In this document: piece by piece, positions 50,531-58,988 of the stretch
Layout: each line of letters begins with the position of its first letter
How positions within the stretch are numbered: the first letter of the stretch is position 1
DNA from: CAWCAW01 sp963714125
GTDB lineage: Bacteria > Actinomycetota > Acidimicrobiia > Acidimicrobiales > UBA8190
Direction of reading: 5' to 3'
Length of the DNA stretch: 64,000 nucleotides
Assembly (NCBI GenBank): GCA_963714125.1
Contig: OY970234.1
Coordinates: 1,178,001 to 1,242,000 of the forward strand
The notes under the pieces: model-generated
The model's database searches: none
What the model was told of the DNA's origin: nothing
Seen by the model: the letters and a program-made list of their open reading frames with translations, nothing else
Made by a program: the position numbers and the translations under genes

Positions 50531-51180
50531 TGGTGCGAATCGTCATAGCCGACGACCACACAATGGTGCGCGAAGCCCTGCGCGAGGCCTTCGACCGGGC
50601 CGGGATCGAAGTGGTGGGCGAAGCGGCCGACGGCGAGGAGGCGGTGGAGCAGGTCGAGCTGCACAAGCCCGACGTCGCCCTGGTCGACCTGTCGTTGCCG
50701 GTGCTCTCGGGCGTGGCGGCCACCAAGCGGATCTGCAGCGCGGTGCCGAACACCGTGGTGGTGGTGCTGTCCATGCTCTCGGACGAGACGGCGGTGTCCT
50801 CGGCGCTCGCCGCCGGGGCCCGCGGCTATCTGGTCAAGGACTGCACGACGGCCGAAATCGTGGAGTCCGTCCTCCGGGTGCTCGCCGGTGAGCGGGTCCT
50901 CTCGGCGTCGGCTGCTGTTCCCGCCTCGTGGTCAGGGGGCGACGCCTGGGGCTCCCCACCGGTCACCTATCCCGTGCCTCAACTCGTGAGTCGACGCGAA
51001 GAAGAGGTACTTCGCCTGATGGCGACCGGTGTGACCATCAACGAGGCCGCCAGCCGCCTGTACATAAGCGTCAAGACCGTCAAGAACCACCTGTCGTCCA
51101 TCTACGAGAAACTCGATTCGCACGACCGCGCCCAAGCGGTGCTGAAGGCCGTGCGGATGGGGTTGATCCAACTCCAGTGA
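50530..51180 (+). CDS. NarL-family response regulator 2
   Basis: This 216-residue regulator is a paralogue of regulator 1. The receiver has Asp8/Asp9, the phospho-acceptor Asp53 in ALVDLSLPVLSG and a Lys in YLVKDCT; the HTH reads RREEEVLRLMATGVTINEAA and SVKTVKNHLSSIYEKL. The recognition helix is almost the same as in regulator 1, so both may bind similar DNA sites. The ATG at 50530 is fused to the kinase stop; the GTG three bases earlier is less likely. It is intact even though its kinase gene is frameshifted. Confidence 0.92.
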   Translation: MVRIVIADDHTMVREALREAFDRAGIEVVGEAADGEEAVEQVELHKPDVALVDLSLPVLSGVAATKRICSAVPNTVVVVLSMLSDETAVSSALAAGARGYLVKDCTTAEIVESVLRVLAGERVLSASAAVPASWSGGDAWGSPPVTYPVPQLVSRREEEVLRLMATGVTINEAASRLYISVKTVKNHLSSIYEKLDSHDRAQAVLKAVRMGLIQLQ

Positions 51181-51259
51181 CCGCGCTCCGATGACCCCGC
51201 CCGAGGGCCGGACCCCGCCGCGTCATCTTCGAAAAGATCTCCAACAGTACGGAGGCAAC

Positions 51260-51598
51260 GTGACCGACAACTCCCGACAAATACCTGCATCGCGACCCCG
51301 CACGCCGTCCACCATCGGCCGGCGCGTGGTGTGGCCCAAGCGGCGGCGAGGGCGTCACTCGTTACTCGGCCGTACTGCGCTGACCGACCACGGTGCCGCT
51401 ATCGAGGAACTCCTCGAATGGTACGGAGCGGCGAGTCCCGAACGCCGCTTGGTCGGTTCCGAGGGCGCCGTGACCTCGCGCGACACCACCGGTTTGGAAT
51501 CCCTGAGCGACTTGCGCAACCGGTTCAAGGTCGATCCTGTCGATTCCCCTCGGCCCTTCGGGGCGTGGCGTACCGACGTTGACCTGCGTCGACGCTGA
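51260..51598 (+). CDS. Hypothetical basic protein downstream of regulator 2
   Basis: I do not recognise this 112-residue protein. The GTG at 51260 has GGAGG four bases upstream, which supports it over the longer frame from 51191. The first 40 residues are basic (GRRVVWPKRRRGRHS), the middle is more acidic (AAIEELLEWYG), and the end is Arg-rich. There is no membrane segment, and no Glu-5 pilin-like N-terminus, so it is not a TadE/TadF pseudopilin. It follows regulator 2 by 79 bases and may be its co-transcribed partner or a target. Confidence 0.5.
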   Translation: MTDNSRQIPASRPRTPSTIGRRVVWPKRRRGRHSLLGRTALTDHGAAIEELLEWYGAASPERRLVGSEGAVTSRDTTGLESLSDLRNRFKVDPVDSPRPFGAWRTDVDLRRR

Positions 51599-51604
51599 GC
51601 CGTG

Positions 51605-51630
51605 CGGTGGTGATAGACACCGTTTGGTTT
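51605..51630 (+). terminator. Weak hairpin with T-rich tail after the hypothetical gene
   Basis: CGGTG and CACCG (51605-51609, 51618-51622) flank an 8-base loop and are followed by TTTGGTTT. The stem is short, so this is a possible terminator only. The rest of the 51599-51822 gap holds a TTGACA at 51638 but no clear -10 and no gene. Confidence 0.3.
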
Positions 51631-51822
51631 GGAGGCTTGACACGCCGGGTGCGCCGTCGTCGATGATGGCCGTCTCGTAGGAGACTGCCGCCAGGCTGGC
51701 TCCTAGGCGCAGGGTTTCGAGGACGGTCGATGCTGGCACGAACGTTTGCATCGCCGAATGACTGTGGTACCAAGAGTTGTGCGTGGTTGAATGCCAGGAC
51801 CGCCGAAGTGCAGGGGAGGTGA

Positions 51823-52224
51823 ATGTCGTTGAACGAAGAGAGGCGAGGTGACCCCGGCCGACGGATGCTGTGGACCCAGGACTTCAGCGTGGCCCGCGTG
51901 GCCGGCTACGCCGAGCCCGATGCGCGGATCTTCGCCACCACCCGAGCGGTGACCTTCTTCGACCCCGCCGACCTGGAACGCCCGCGCTGGCAAGGCACCG
52001 AGGTGGCCTCCTTGTCCCCGAGCGGAACATCGGAGTTGGGCAACGACCGGGAGGTAGCTCGCCTCTTGGAGCTCTCGATCGCACAGGTCGATGAGCTCTC
52101 TCGCCAGGCTGGCTCCGGGTTCCCGGCTCCCGTACACGCCGAGTCCGCCTCGCACCCCCACGCCAGGAAGTGGAACCTTGCCGAGATGATTCGTTGGGCA
52201 ACGGCGTCAGGCCGTCTGCCTTGA
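51823..52224 (+). CDS. Protein with a C-terminal AlpA/excisionase-like helix-turn-helix
   Basis: The 133-residue protein starts at an ATG after GGGGAGGTGA. The first 65 residues are unrecognised. Residues about 75-133 match the AlpA/MerR-type winged-helix pattern: REVARLLELSIAQVDELSRQ, then FPAPV, then KWNLAEMIRWATASGRLP. This domain usually binds DNA and occurs in excisionases and small phage or plasmid regulators, but no mobile-element genes are next to it. It lies one base from the SGNH gene start, so both may be one transcript; a role in control of surface genes is a guess. Confidence 0.55.
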   Translation: MSLNEERRGDPGRRMLWTQDFSVARVAGYAEPDARIFATTRAVTFFDPADLERPRWQGTEVASLSPSGTSELGNDREVARLLELSIAQVDELSRQAGSGFPAPVHAESASHPHARKWNLAEMIRWATASGRLP

Positions 52225-52225
52225 C

Positions 52226-53455
52226 GTGACTCGGAGGCTGTCTGTCGCGAGCAACGCGAGGACAGTGACCCGGCGCCTTGGCCCCGTCGGGGTGGTGGCG
52301 CTCTGCGCCGGTTTGACCTTCGTGGCCCTGTCGATTGCTGGTGCTTCGTCCGCACAGAGCCCGTCGTCGGGATCCGGGCACTATTACTTGGCCCTGGGGG
52401 ACTCCGTTCCGGTGTGGAATGGACCTAACTCCTACCCCTACCAACTCGGTTCGTATTACGCCAGCGGAACTCCGGGTCTCCAGGTCGTCGACATGGCCTG
52501 CTCGAGTGAGACCACGAGCACGATGATTGCCAATTCGCTGTGCGCGCCGGGACCGACGCATTCGCAGCTGGACGAAGCGACGGCCTTTCTGGAAGCTCAC
52601 CAGGGTTCGGTCGCTCTCATCACCGTCGATATCGGCGGCAACGACGTCGTCAATTGTGCCAACGGCACGGGGATCGACGTGTCGTGCGTATTGGCGGGAC
52701 TCACCACCCTGCAGACCAACCTGAAGATGATCCTGACCGCCTTGCGTCAGGCGGCGGGACCCAGCGTTCCCATCTACGGCATGAACTACTTCAACCCGTT
52801 CCTCGGCGACTGGGTGGCCGGGGCAGCCGGACAAAGCTTCGCGCAATCGTCGGTCTCCGAGCTCAGCGTGTTCAACCAGGTACTCGAACAGGTTTATGCG
52901 ATGCAGGGTGTTCCCGTGGCCGATGTGGCCACCGCCTTCGACGTCAATGATCTGACTGATCTGGTGTCATCGCAGTGGGGCCAAGTACCGGTGGCCGTGA
53001 ACAACGCCTGCACCCTGCTCGACATCACGTGTGTGGAGGGCCAGCTGGAGGGGTTCGGCGACGACCCCGTGCTGGCCGGTGCCGACGTCATCGCCAAGAC
53101 CTTCGAGCAGACCATCGGACCCTCGATCACCCCAGTCTCAACGACGACGACCACGGTCGCGGCCGACTCGACCACCACCACAGTGGGTTCTGGCACAACC
53201 ACCCCCACGCTTGCCACGACAACTACGGTCGGCCCGGCTACGTTGACGAGTGCCGCCAGCATTACCACGAGTACGACGATTTCGGGCGTCGTCTCGAGTT
53301 CTTCGAGTCAATTGGCGTTCACCGGTACCGGCCGGGCTGTGCAGTGGCTACTGCTCCTCGGCCTTGTTCTGATCAGCCTCGGCGTCGCGCTGTTGGTGTT
53401 GGTCGCGTTCCCGAAGCGAGCCATTACAACCGTCGTGGGTGGCGCCAGGCGTTAG
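52226..53455 (+). CDS. Secreted SGNH/GDSL-fold protein with LAFTG-type C-terminal anchor
   Basis: This 409-residue protein has a signal segment (about 20-43), an SGNH domain, a Thr/Ser-rich stalk (about 305-355) and a C-terminal LAFTG motif (363-367) with a helix (374-394) and basic end, like a sortase-type or rhomboid-type anchor. The catalytic Ser60 is in LALGDS, and GGND is at 137-140. The last SGNH block, usually DxHP, reads FGDDPVLAGADVIA, so the catalytic His is missing. It may therefore be a binding protein, or use another His. The cysteines (e.g. Cys92, Cys106) suggest disulfides. Confidence 0.75.
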   Translation: MTRRLSVASNARTVTRRLGPVGVVALCAGLTFVALSIAGASSAQSPSSGSGHYYLALGDSVPVWNGPNSYPYQLGSYYASGTPGLQVVDMACSSETTSTMIANSLCAPGPTHSQLDEATAFLEAHQGSVALITVDIGGNDVVNCANGTGIDVSCVLAGLTTLQTNLKMILTALRQAAGPSVPIYGMNYFNPFLGDWVAGAAGQSFAQSSVSELSVFNQVLEQVYAMQGVPVADVATAFDVNDLTDLVSSQWGQVPVAVNNACTLLDITCVEGQLEGFGDDPVLAGADVIAKTFEQTIGPSITPVSTTTTTVAADSTTTTVGSGTTTPTLATTTTVGPATLTSAASITTSTTISGVVSSSSSQLAFTGTGRAVQWLLLLGLVLISLGVALLVLVAFPKRAITTVVGGARR

Positions 53456-53485
53456 TGGGCGCCCTGCCGGATGGGGTGGCCACGC

Positions 53486-53647
53486 TCAACTGGCGGGGAT
53501 TGGTTCGATCCATTCGTACTCGCAGGCGGCGTTGGCGCACACCAGGTGCCGATGATCGTCGTGGGTCGACCCAGGCGGGCAGTCGTTGTGGGTGTACTCA
53601 TCGACCTGACGGCTGCCACAGCGTGAGCACGGTTCGTTCTGAGCCAT
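53486..53647 (-). CDS. Small zinc-ribbon-like protein (53 residues)
   Basis: This short gene has an ATG at 53647 preceded by GGAGG eight bases upstream and ends TGA at 53486. The product has CSRCGS near the start, Cys23, and CANAAC near the end, plus several His residues (RHLV), consistent with a zinc ribbon of form CxxC...CxxxxC. The C-terminus reads EYEWIEPIPAS. It converges with the SGNH gene. Function unknown; such small ribbon proteins are often DNA-, RNA- or protein-binding. The 53648-53927 gap beyond it shows no gene. Confidence 0.55.
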   Translation of the reverse strand: MAQNEPCSRCGSRQVDEYTHNDCPPGSTHDDHRHLVCANAACEYEWIEPIPAS

Positions 53648-53927
53648 TTTGGAGACCTCCAGCTAACTCACGGTAGCCGTTGCTACGCCAGGGCCGTTCC
53701 GACGTCCCCCAAAGCCATCAATCCCGACGTTCATCCAGCGGCGATGTCCGTATGGCTGCTTGCGACAGCCAGCGCGGTTCCGGCCAAAAGGGTCGCGCGA
53801 GGGGACTTGGACCTTTTAATTTACCTAATGAGTCCAGGGCCGCGTCCGTGATGCCTTGACCCAGGTGGTTCCTCGGGTACTCAGGCACGGAACAAGCGAT
53901 TGCCAATTCCTTGAGCGAGACTAAGTC

Positions 53928-55352
53928 ATGACCACTGGGGCCGCTCCACCGGGCTGGTATCCCGACCCTCAGCAATTAGGTCAGCAGCGCTATTTCGATG
54001 GTGGGCAATGGACCGAACATCGTGCGCCTCTTCCGATGCCGCCCTATGGCATGGACCCCCGGTGGGTCCAGGCACCTTGGAAAGGAGCGAAGCTCGGGAG
54101 GCCGCAATATGGCCCCGGCGCTCTTGCCGACCCCGGCCGCCGCCTGGCGGCGCAGCTTCTCGATGGCCTCGTCTTCATACCGGTGTTCGCTGCGTTCATT
54201 GCCATGGCTGTCGTGCTGGTGGCTCCCCATGCGGGTCCGATCTTTCCACGCGTGAATTCGAATCCATACAGCCGGCAGCCCACGCCGGGGATTGTCTGGC
54301 TCTATCTCGCCGGCTTCGGAGGCGCCCTCGTCGCCAGCATCGCCTTTGTCGTCTACGAAGCCGTGGCGACGGCCCGTTACGGAAGGACCCTCGGGAAAGC
54401 CTGGCTCCATATCCGGCCCCTCCGGAGCGACGGGCACCCACTGAGTTGGGGTCGGGCTTGGGGCCGAGCAGCTGCGTATCGGGGTTTCAGCATCGTGCCG
54501 TATCTGGGCATCCTCAATTTTTTGTGGTGTCTTTGGGATGAGAACCGCCAGTGTCTGCACGACAAGGCGGCTGACACCATCGTGGTGCAGGATTCCTCGC
54601 CGACAGACCAAGTACCCGTACAACAAACGGGGGTGCCCCCCACCACTTGGTCTGCCCAACAGCCCTACGCGGCTCCCGGCGCTTACTACGGGGCTTCTTA
54701 TGGCCAGGGGGGGCAAGCTCCCTTCGTCGCCAGAACGAACGGTCTCGCTGTGGCGTCGCTCGTTTGCTCAGCTGTGGGTCTTATCTTCATCGGTGTCCCG
54801 AGCGTCGTGGGCATCATTTTCGGTTTTGTTGGACGTTCCCAGGTCCGCCGCTCGGCAGGAGCTCAACGCGGTTCAGGGTTTGCCCTGGCAGGAATCATTG
54901 TGGGCTTTGCCTTCGTGATCTTGTGGACTTTGATCTTCACCTTGGCGGTCACAATGGGGAGCAGCAGCAATACGACAAGCCCGTCTGTCCTAGGAGCCAC
55001 GATCGCGACTGATTACTCGGCGGCTGTCCCGCACGAAGTGCCCGCCTGCCCATCCACGACCGGCGTCACCTGCCTCGATAGGGAAACCCGTGAGATCGCC
55101 GAGGGGATCGCACATTTCACCAATGAACTGAGCAACCTCCAGCTGCCCGCGAAAGTCGAGCCCCAACAGGTAGCTCTCGTGAGTTTGGGCAATACTTACT
55201 CGCAGCAGCTCCTTAGCCTGGTTTCAGCCACCACTCCTCAGGAATACCAACAGCGCGAAAGCCAAATCTCCCCGGACGGACAAAGCGAAATAGCGGCTGA
55301 AGTGCAGTCGCTCGTCACAGATCTGGAGTCGCTACAAGCGCATCCCGCATGA
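53928..55352 (+). CDS. DUF2510-RDD-DUF4190 membrane protein
   Basis: This 474-residue actinobacterial protein has three parts. Residues 1-35 are a DUF2510 motif (PPGWYPDP ... RYFDGGQWTEH). Residues about 70-220 are an RDD domain with three helices; the second Arg-Asp region reads DPGRRLAAQLLDGLVF, and DKAADTIVV ends it. Residues about 270-345 form a DUF4190-like pair of helices (NGLAVASLVCSAVGLIFIG, GSGFALAGIIVGFAFVI). The last 120 residues are outside or cytoplasmic and predicted helical. Function is unknown. A good intrinsic terminator follows. Confidence 0.78.
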   Translation: MTTGAAPPGWYPDPQQLGQQRYFDGGQWTEHRAPLPMPPYGMDPRWVQAPWKGAKLGRPQYGPGALADPGRRLAAQLLDGLVFIPVFAAFIAMAVVLVAPHAGPIFPRVNSNPYSRQPTPGIVWLYLAGFGGALVASIAFVVYEAVATARYGRTLGKAWLHIRPLRSDGHPLSWGRAWGRAAAYRGFSIVPYLGILNFLWCLWDENRQCLHDKAADTIVVQDSSPTDQVPVQQTGVPPTTWSAQQPYAAPGAYYGASYGQGGQAPFVARTNGLAVASLVCSAVGLIFIGVPSVVGIIFGFVGRSQVRRSAGAQRGSGFALAGIIVGFAFVILWTLIFTLAVTMGSSSNTTSPSVLGATIATDYSAAVPHEVPACPSTTGVTCLDRETREIAEGIAHFTNELSNLQLPAKVEPQQVALVSLGNTYSQQLLSLVSATTPQEYQQRESQISPDGQSEIAAEVQSLVTDLESLQAHPA

Positions 55353-55384
55353 CAATCGAAGCCGAGAGCGATTGCGATTTTTTT
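55353..55384 (+). terminator. Intrinsic terminator after the RDD/DUF4190 gene
   Basis: CAATCG (55353-55358) and CGATTG (55369-55374) pair around a 10-base loop and are followed by CGA and seven T residues. It begins at the gene's stop codon. The stem is short but the T-run is the best in the window. Confidence 0.6.
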
Positions 55385-55513
55385 CAGTCCAGACGCCGAT
55401 GGCGACGAATGCGTTGGATATCGCGATTCCCACTGCCTTTGACCGAACGCGTGTGATCGAGGCGGCGTGGCCCCCGCATCAGGGCGTGCGAAACTGATGC
55501 CGGGGAGGACGCC

Positions 55514-58297
55514 GTGCGCCGCTTAATGCCTTGGGTAAGTGTCGGGTGCTTGGTTCTTCTGGTGGCGGGCGCCGCCCTCGCGTCGATTGCCACCGCACCC
55601 ACCATCGTCCCCCATGCATCGTCCGGCCCGACCCAACATTCGACTTCGGAGTCCCGAACGGCAATGCCGTCGACCCCCCGGTCCACGAAAACCACCGCGC
55701 TTCTCCCATTCCAAACCGATTCGGCACGCCTGGTCGACCCTTTCGTGGGAACGGCGGCCAGTGCCGGAGCCGCCGTGACCGGCGCCATCGGTACGTTCCC
55801 CGGTGCTGCCGTTCCATTCGGGATGGTGCAGTGGAGTCCCGACACGGCCCCCGACCGCGTGCAAGGTGGCGGTTACGACTATGCCGACACCAAGATCTCC
55901 GGTTTCAGCCTCACCCACCTGTCGGGCGCGGGGTGCTCGGTGTTCGGTGACATTCCGGTTCTTCCCACCACCGGAGCGGTTCCCCGAAACCCGGAGAACC
56001 AGACGGAGTCGTTCTCCCATGCCGGTGAGAATGCCTCGCCGGGGTACTACCAGGTGGGCTTGGGTTCCCCGGCGACATCCGTCCAGCTGTCGGCCACCAC
56101 GCGCACCGGTATCGGGCAGATCGTGTTTCCCTCGACGTCGTCGGCCAACGTCTTGTTCAAGGTGAGTGACAGCGCCACCGCTGTCCACGCGTCCTCCGTT
56201 CAGATTCGCGGCAGCAGCGAAGTGACGGGATCGGTGACAACGGGATATTTCTGTAGTTCGTTCGGCACGTACACCCTGCACTTCGCAGCGATATTCAGCC
56301 GGCCCTTCACCCACTTCGGCGTGTGGGAGAACGGTCGACTGCATCCGGGCATGGCGACGTGTGCCGGATCATCTGCCAAAGCCTGTGGTGCGTGGGTGTC
56401 CTTTGATGCCGTCAACGACCGCATGGTGACGATGAAGGTGGGCGTGTCCTATGTCAGTGAGGCGAACGCGGCGTCGAACCTCAAGGCCGAGGACCCCGGC
56501 TGGAGCTTGGCCGACGTTCAATACAAGGCGACCCAATCCTGGAACGAAATGCTGGATCGCATTACGGTGCAAGGAGGAAGCGTGGGGGAGCAGCAGACCT
56601 TCTACACCGCGCTCTACCACTCGTTGCTCGATCCGAGTGCCTTCAGCGACGACAACGGGCAATACGAAGGTTTTGACGGCCGTGTTCACGACGCCCATGA
56701 CCACGTCCAATACGCCAACTTCTCGGAATGGGATATCTACCGTTCGGAGGTGCCGTTGCTTTCCATGATCGACCCGTCTGAGGCGTCCGACATGGTGCAG
56801 TCCCTCGTCAACGACGCTTCCCAAGATGGCTGGCTGCCCACGTGGGCGGTGGCGAACTCGGACTCGGGAGTGATGAACGGCGACTCGGCCGATCCCGTTA
56901 TTGCTGATGCGTATGCGTTCGGCGCGCGCGGGTTCAACGTGGACGGAGCGCTGAAGGCCATGCTGAAAGGAGCCAACGATGCCGGCACGGGACCGAACTA
57001 CGTTCAGGAACGTCCGAATCTCGGCCAATTCGAACAGCTCGGCTACGCACCGCAGCTTTCCTACATCGAGGTCTCTCCGGGGATCGCCCTCGGTGCCTCG
57101 GAAACACTTGAATACGCGATCGATGATTTCGCGATAGCCCAGATCGCTGAGGGCGTCGGCGACGCGTCTGCGTATCGGACGATGATGGCTGAGTCGCAGA
57201 ATTGGCAGAAACTCTTCAACCCGGCCACCGACTCGGTTCAGGCGCGCCTTGCAAACGGAAGTTTCCCCACCGGACCTTTGGTCCCAACACCATCGGCGTA
57301 CTACATCAACGAGAACCAAGGCCAAGCCGGTTTCGAAGAGGGCAACGCAGCCCAGTACACCTGGAGCGTTCCTCAGGACCTTGGCACTCTGTTCGCCCTG
57401 ATGGGAGGAGACGCCGCCGCTACGTCCAAGCTGAATGGTTACTTCAATCAGCTTACCGACGGACCGTTCCTTCCTTACGATTGGCCCGGAAACGAACCCA
57501 GTCTGTGGACCCCGTGGGAGTACGATTTCTCTGGCGCTCCGTGGCGAACCCAAGATGAGGTGCGTCTCATCGCAGGCAGCCTCTATGCACCCACCCCTTC
57601 CGGCGAGCCTGGTAATGACGACCTCGGAGCCATCTCCTCGTGGTACGTCTGGGCGGCCTTGGGGCTGTACCCGGTGACACCGGGAACGGCGAACCTCGCC
57701 CTGGCCAGCCCCATGTTCTCGAGCAGCACGATCTATCTCGCAAATGGCAAAGTACTCACCATCTCGGCGCAAGGAGTGCCGGGACCGTATGTCGAGTCCG
57801 CCGACGTATCGATCGGGTCGAACAAGGCGACACCATGGAACCAACCCTGGTTGCCGGCCAGCATCTTGCGCACGGGTGGGGTCGTCGATTTCACCCTGGG
57901 CGCCTCGGCTAATCCGAATTGGGGATCGACCCCCGATTCGGCTCCGCCGTCGTATACAGCGTCAGCCGCTCCGGCGGTCGGCTTCACCATGCCCAGCGGC
58001 ACCGTGGAGACGCATGTCGGCCAGTCCGACTCAGTCACACTTGGAGTCCAGTCTGATCAACCCGATGCCACGACGATCCTCTGGAAGGCATCAGGGCGCG
58101 GCGTCAACATCCTTCCTTCATCGGGTCGGTTTGTGGTGCCGGCCGTGTCGTCGTCGGGCCAATATCCTCGGACGGCCATCAATCTTGAGCTGTCGGCCAC
58201 CTCTTCAGGCAACCGAACTGTTCAGTTTGAGTTTTCCGTCCTGGGCGCCACCATACGGGTGCCTTCACTGTCACTCCAAGTGAGTGCAGGTGAATAG
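55514..58297 (+). CDS. Secreted GH92 family alpha-1,2-mannosidase
   Basis: This is a calcium-dependent exo-alpha-mannosidase of glycoside hydrolase family 92, 927 residues, with a signal peptide (about 5-27). The GTG at 55514 follows GGGGAGG. Typical features are VDPFVGTA near 75, GAIGTFPGAAVPFGMVQWSPDT, GYDYADTKISGFSLTHLSGAGC, and the catalytic-domain stretches YHSLLDPSAFSDDNG, FSEWDIYRSEVPLL, GNEPSLWTPWEYDF and ASPMFSSSTIYLANGK. About 130 C-terminal residues form an extra beta domain. It would trim mannose from surface or host glycans or from the cell's own mannosylated polymers; GT87-type mannosyltransferases occur in the same window. Confidence 0.92.
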   Translation: MRRLMPWVSVGCLVLLVAGAALASIATAPTIVPHASSGPTQHSTSESRTAMPSTPRSTKTTALLPFQTDSARLVDPFVGTAASAGAAVTGAIGTFPGAAVPFGMVQWSPDTAPDRVQGGGYDYADTKISGFSLTHLSGAGCSVFGDIPVLPTTGAVPRNPENQTESFSHAGENASPGYYQVGLGSPATSVQLSATTRTGIGQIVFPSTSSANVLFKVSDSATAVHASSVQIRGSSEVTGSVTTGYFCSSFGTYTLHFAAIFSRPFTHFGVWENGRLHPGMATCAGSSAKACGAWVSFDAVNDRMVTMKVGVSYVSEANAASNLKAEDPGWSLADVQYKATQSWNEMLDRITVQGGSVGEQQTFYTALYHSLLDPSAFSDDNGQYEGFDGRVHDAHDHVQYANFSEWDIYRSEVPLLSMIDPSEASDMVQSLVNDASQDGWLPTWAVANSDSGVMNGDSADPVIADAYAFGARGFNVDGALKAMLKGANDAGTGPNYVQERPNLGQFEQLGYAPQLSYIEVSPGIALGASETLEYAIDDFAIAQIAEGVGDASAYRTMMAESQNWQKLFNPATDSVQARLANGSFPTGPLVPTPSAYYINENQGQAGFEEGNAAQYTWSVPQDLGTLFALMGGDAAATSKLNGYFNQLTDGPFLPYDWPGNEPSLWTPWEYDFSGAPWRTQDEVRLIAGSLYAPTPSGEPGNDDLGAISSWYVWAALGLYPVTPGTANLALASPMFSSSTIYLANGKVLTISAQGVPGPYVESADVSIGSNKATPWNQPWLPASILRTGGVVDFTLGASANPNWGSTPDSAPPSYTASAAPAVGFTMPSGTVETHVGQSDSVTLGVQSDQPDATTILWKASGRGVNILPSSGRFVVPAVSSSGQYPRTAINLELSATSSGNRTVQFEFSVLGATIRVPSLSLQVSAGE

Positions 58298-58377
58298 CTT
58301 GTCTCTGCCTGTGAAAGCCTCGAGATCCTCTCAGCTCCGGCGGGAACCACTAACTATTGAGAACCGTCGAACGAAGT

Positions 58378-58722
58378 ATGAGATGTTTGAGGATCGGGAT
58401 GATGGGTCTGTTGATTTCGGTAGCTACGTGCGGTGCCTGCTCGTCGCCGACACCTTCCGCAACCGTGACCGGCATCGCGGAGCCGTGTGTCGGTGCTCTG
58501 CCCGTAGCTCATTCGTATCGGGACATCCCGGTACGAGTCGTTCTTTTCCAGACAACCAGGGAAGTTGCAAACGAGGTTGTGACAGGCTCACACACATTCC
58601 GCTTTAGCGTCGCACCAGGGGCGTACGTGGTTACGTCGAACCAAGCGACCGTCCGTGGTCAATCGTTTGCGTTGCGTCCGCGGCAGGTAGGTCACGTTGA
58701 CCTCCTCACGCTGTGCAAGTAG
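58378..58722 (+). CDS. Small putative lipoprotein
   Basis: The 114-residue protein starts at the ATG at 58378 and has a hydrophobic signal segment (GMMGLLISVATCGACSS), with cysteines at positions 18 and 21 that could be a lipobox (VATC or CGAC; neither is perfect). The mature part is all beta-like (VRVVLFQTTREVANEVVTG, FRFSVAPGAYVVTSNQATV) and resembles small carboxypeptidase-regulatory or transthyretin-like domains. No strong ribosome-binding site is present. It lies 80 bases after the GH92 gene, possibly in the same transcript. Confidence 0.5.
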   Translation: MRCLRIGMMGLLISVATCGACSSPTPSATVTGIAEPCVGALPVAHSYRDIPVRVVLFQTTREVANEVVTGSHTFRFSVAPGAYVVTSNQATVRGQSFALRPRQVGHVDLLTLCK

Positions 58723-58905
58723 ATATCGGAACATTGGCACTGTTCCTTTCGGGGATCGGGAACCGGACCGTCCTCCTGACATCGATGTCGACCTGACTAC
58801 GTGTCACTGAGGTGTCACGGGCGGAGACGGGCGTGACGGATCCCGTGGATCGCAGAGCCATGTGGCACGAAGCCAAGGTGCTATGCCAATGCCGAGTCGT
58901 CATTC

Positions 58906-58920
58906 TTGACGATGCGTCAA
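58906..58920. promoter_or_regulatory. Inverted repeat upstream of the glycine-rich exoprotein
   Basis: TTGAC-GATGC-GTCAA is a perfect 5-bp-arm palindrome 69 bases before the start at 58989. A second inverted repeat, GTCACG ... CGTGAC, lies at 58814-58837. Together they suggest a regulated leader in the 58723-58988 gap, in which I see no gene. Confidence 0.35.
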
Positions 58921-58988
58921 CATGTGGTGCCCCCTAAAGTGGTGGCCACCAAACTTGAGCCGATCAAGCGATACCAGGAGGGATACCT

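Noticed and set aside
51260..51598. TadE/TadF-like pseudopilin
   Set aside because: The protein has no hydrophobic N-terminal helix and no processing site; it is basic and soluble.
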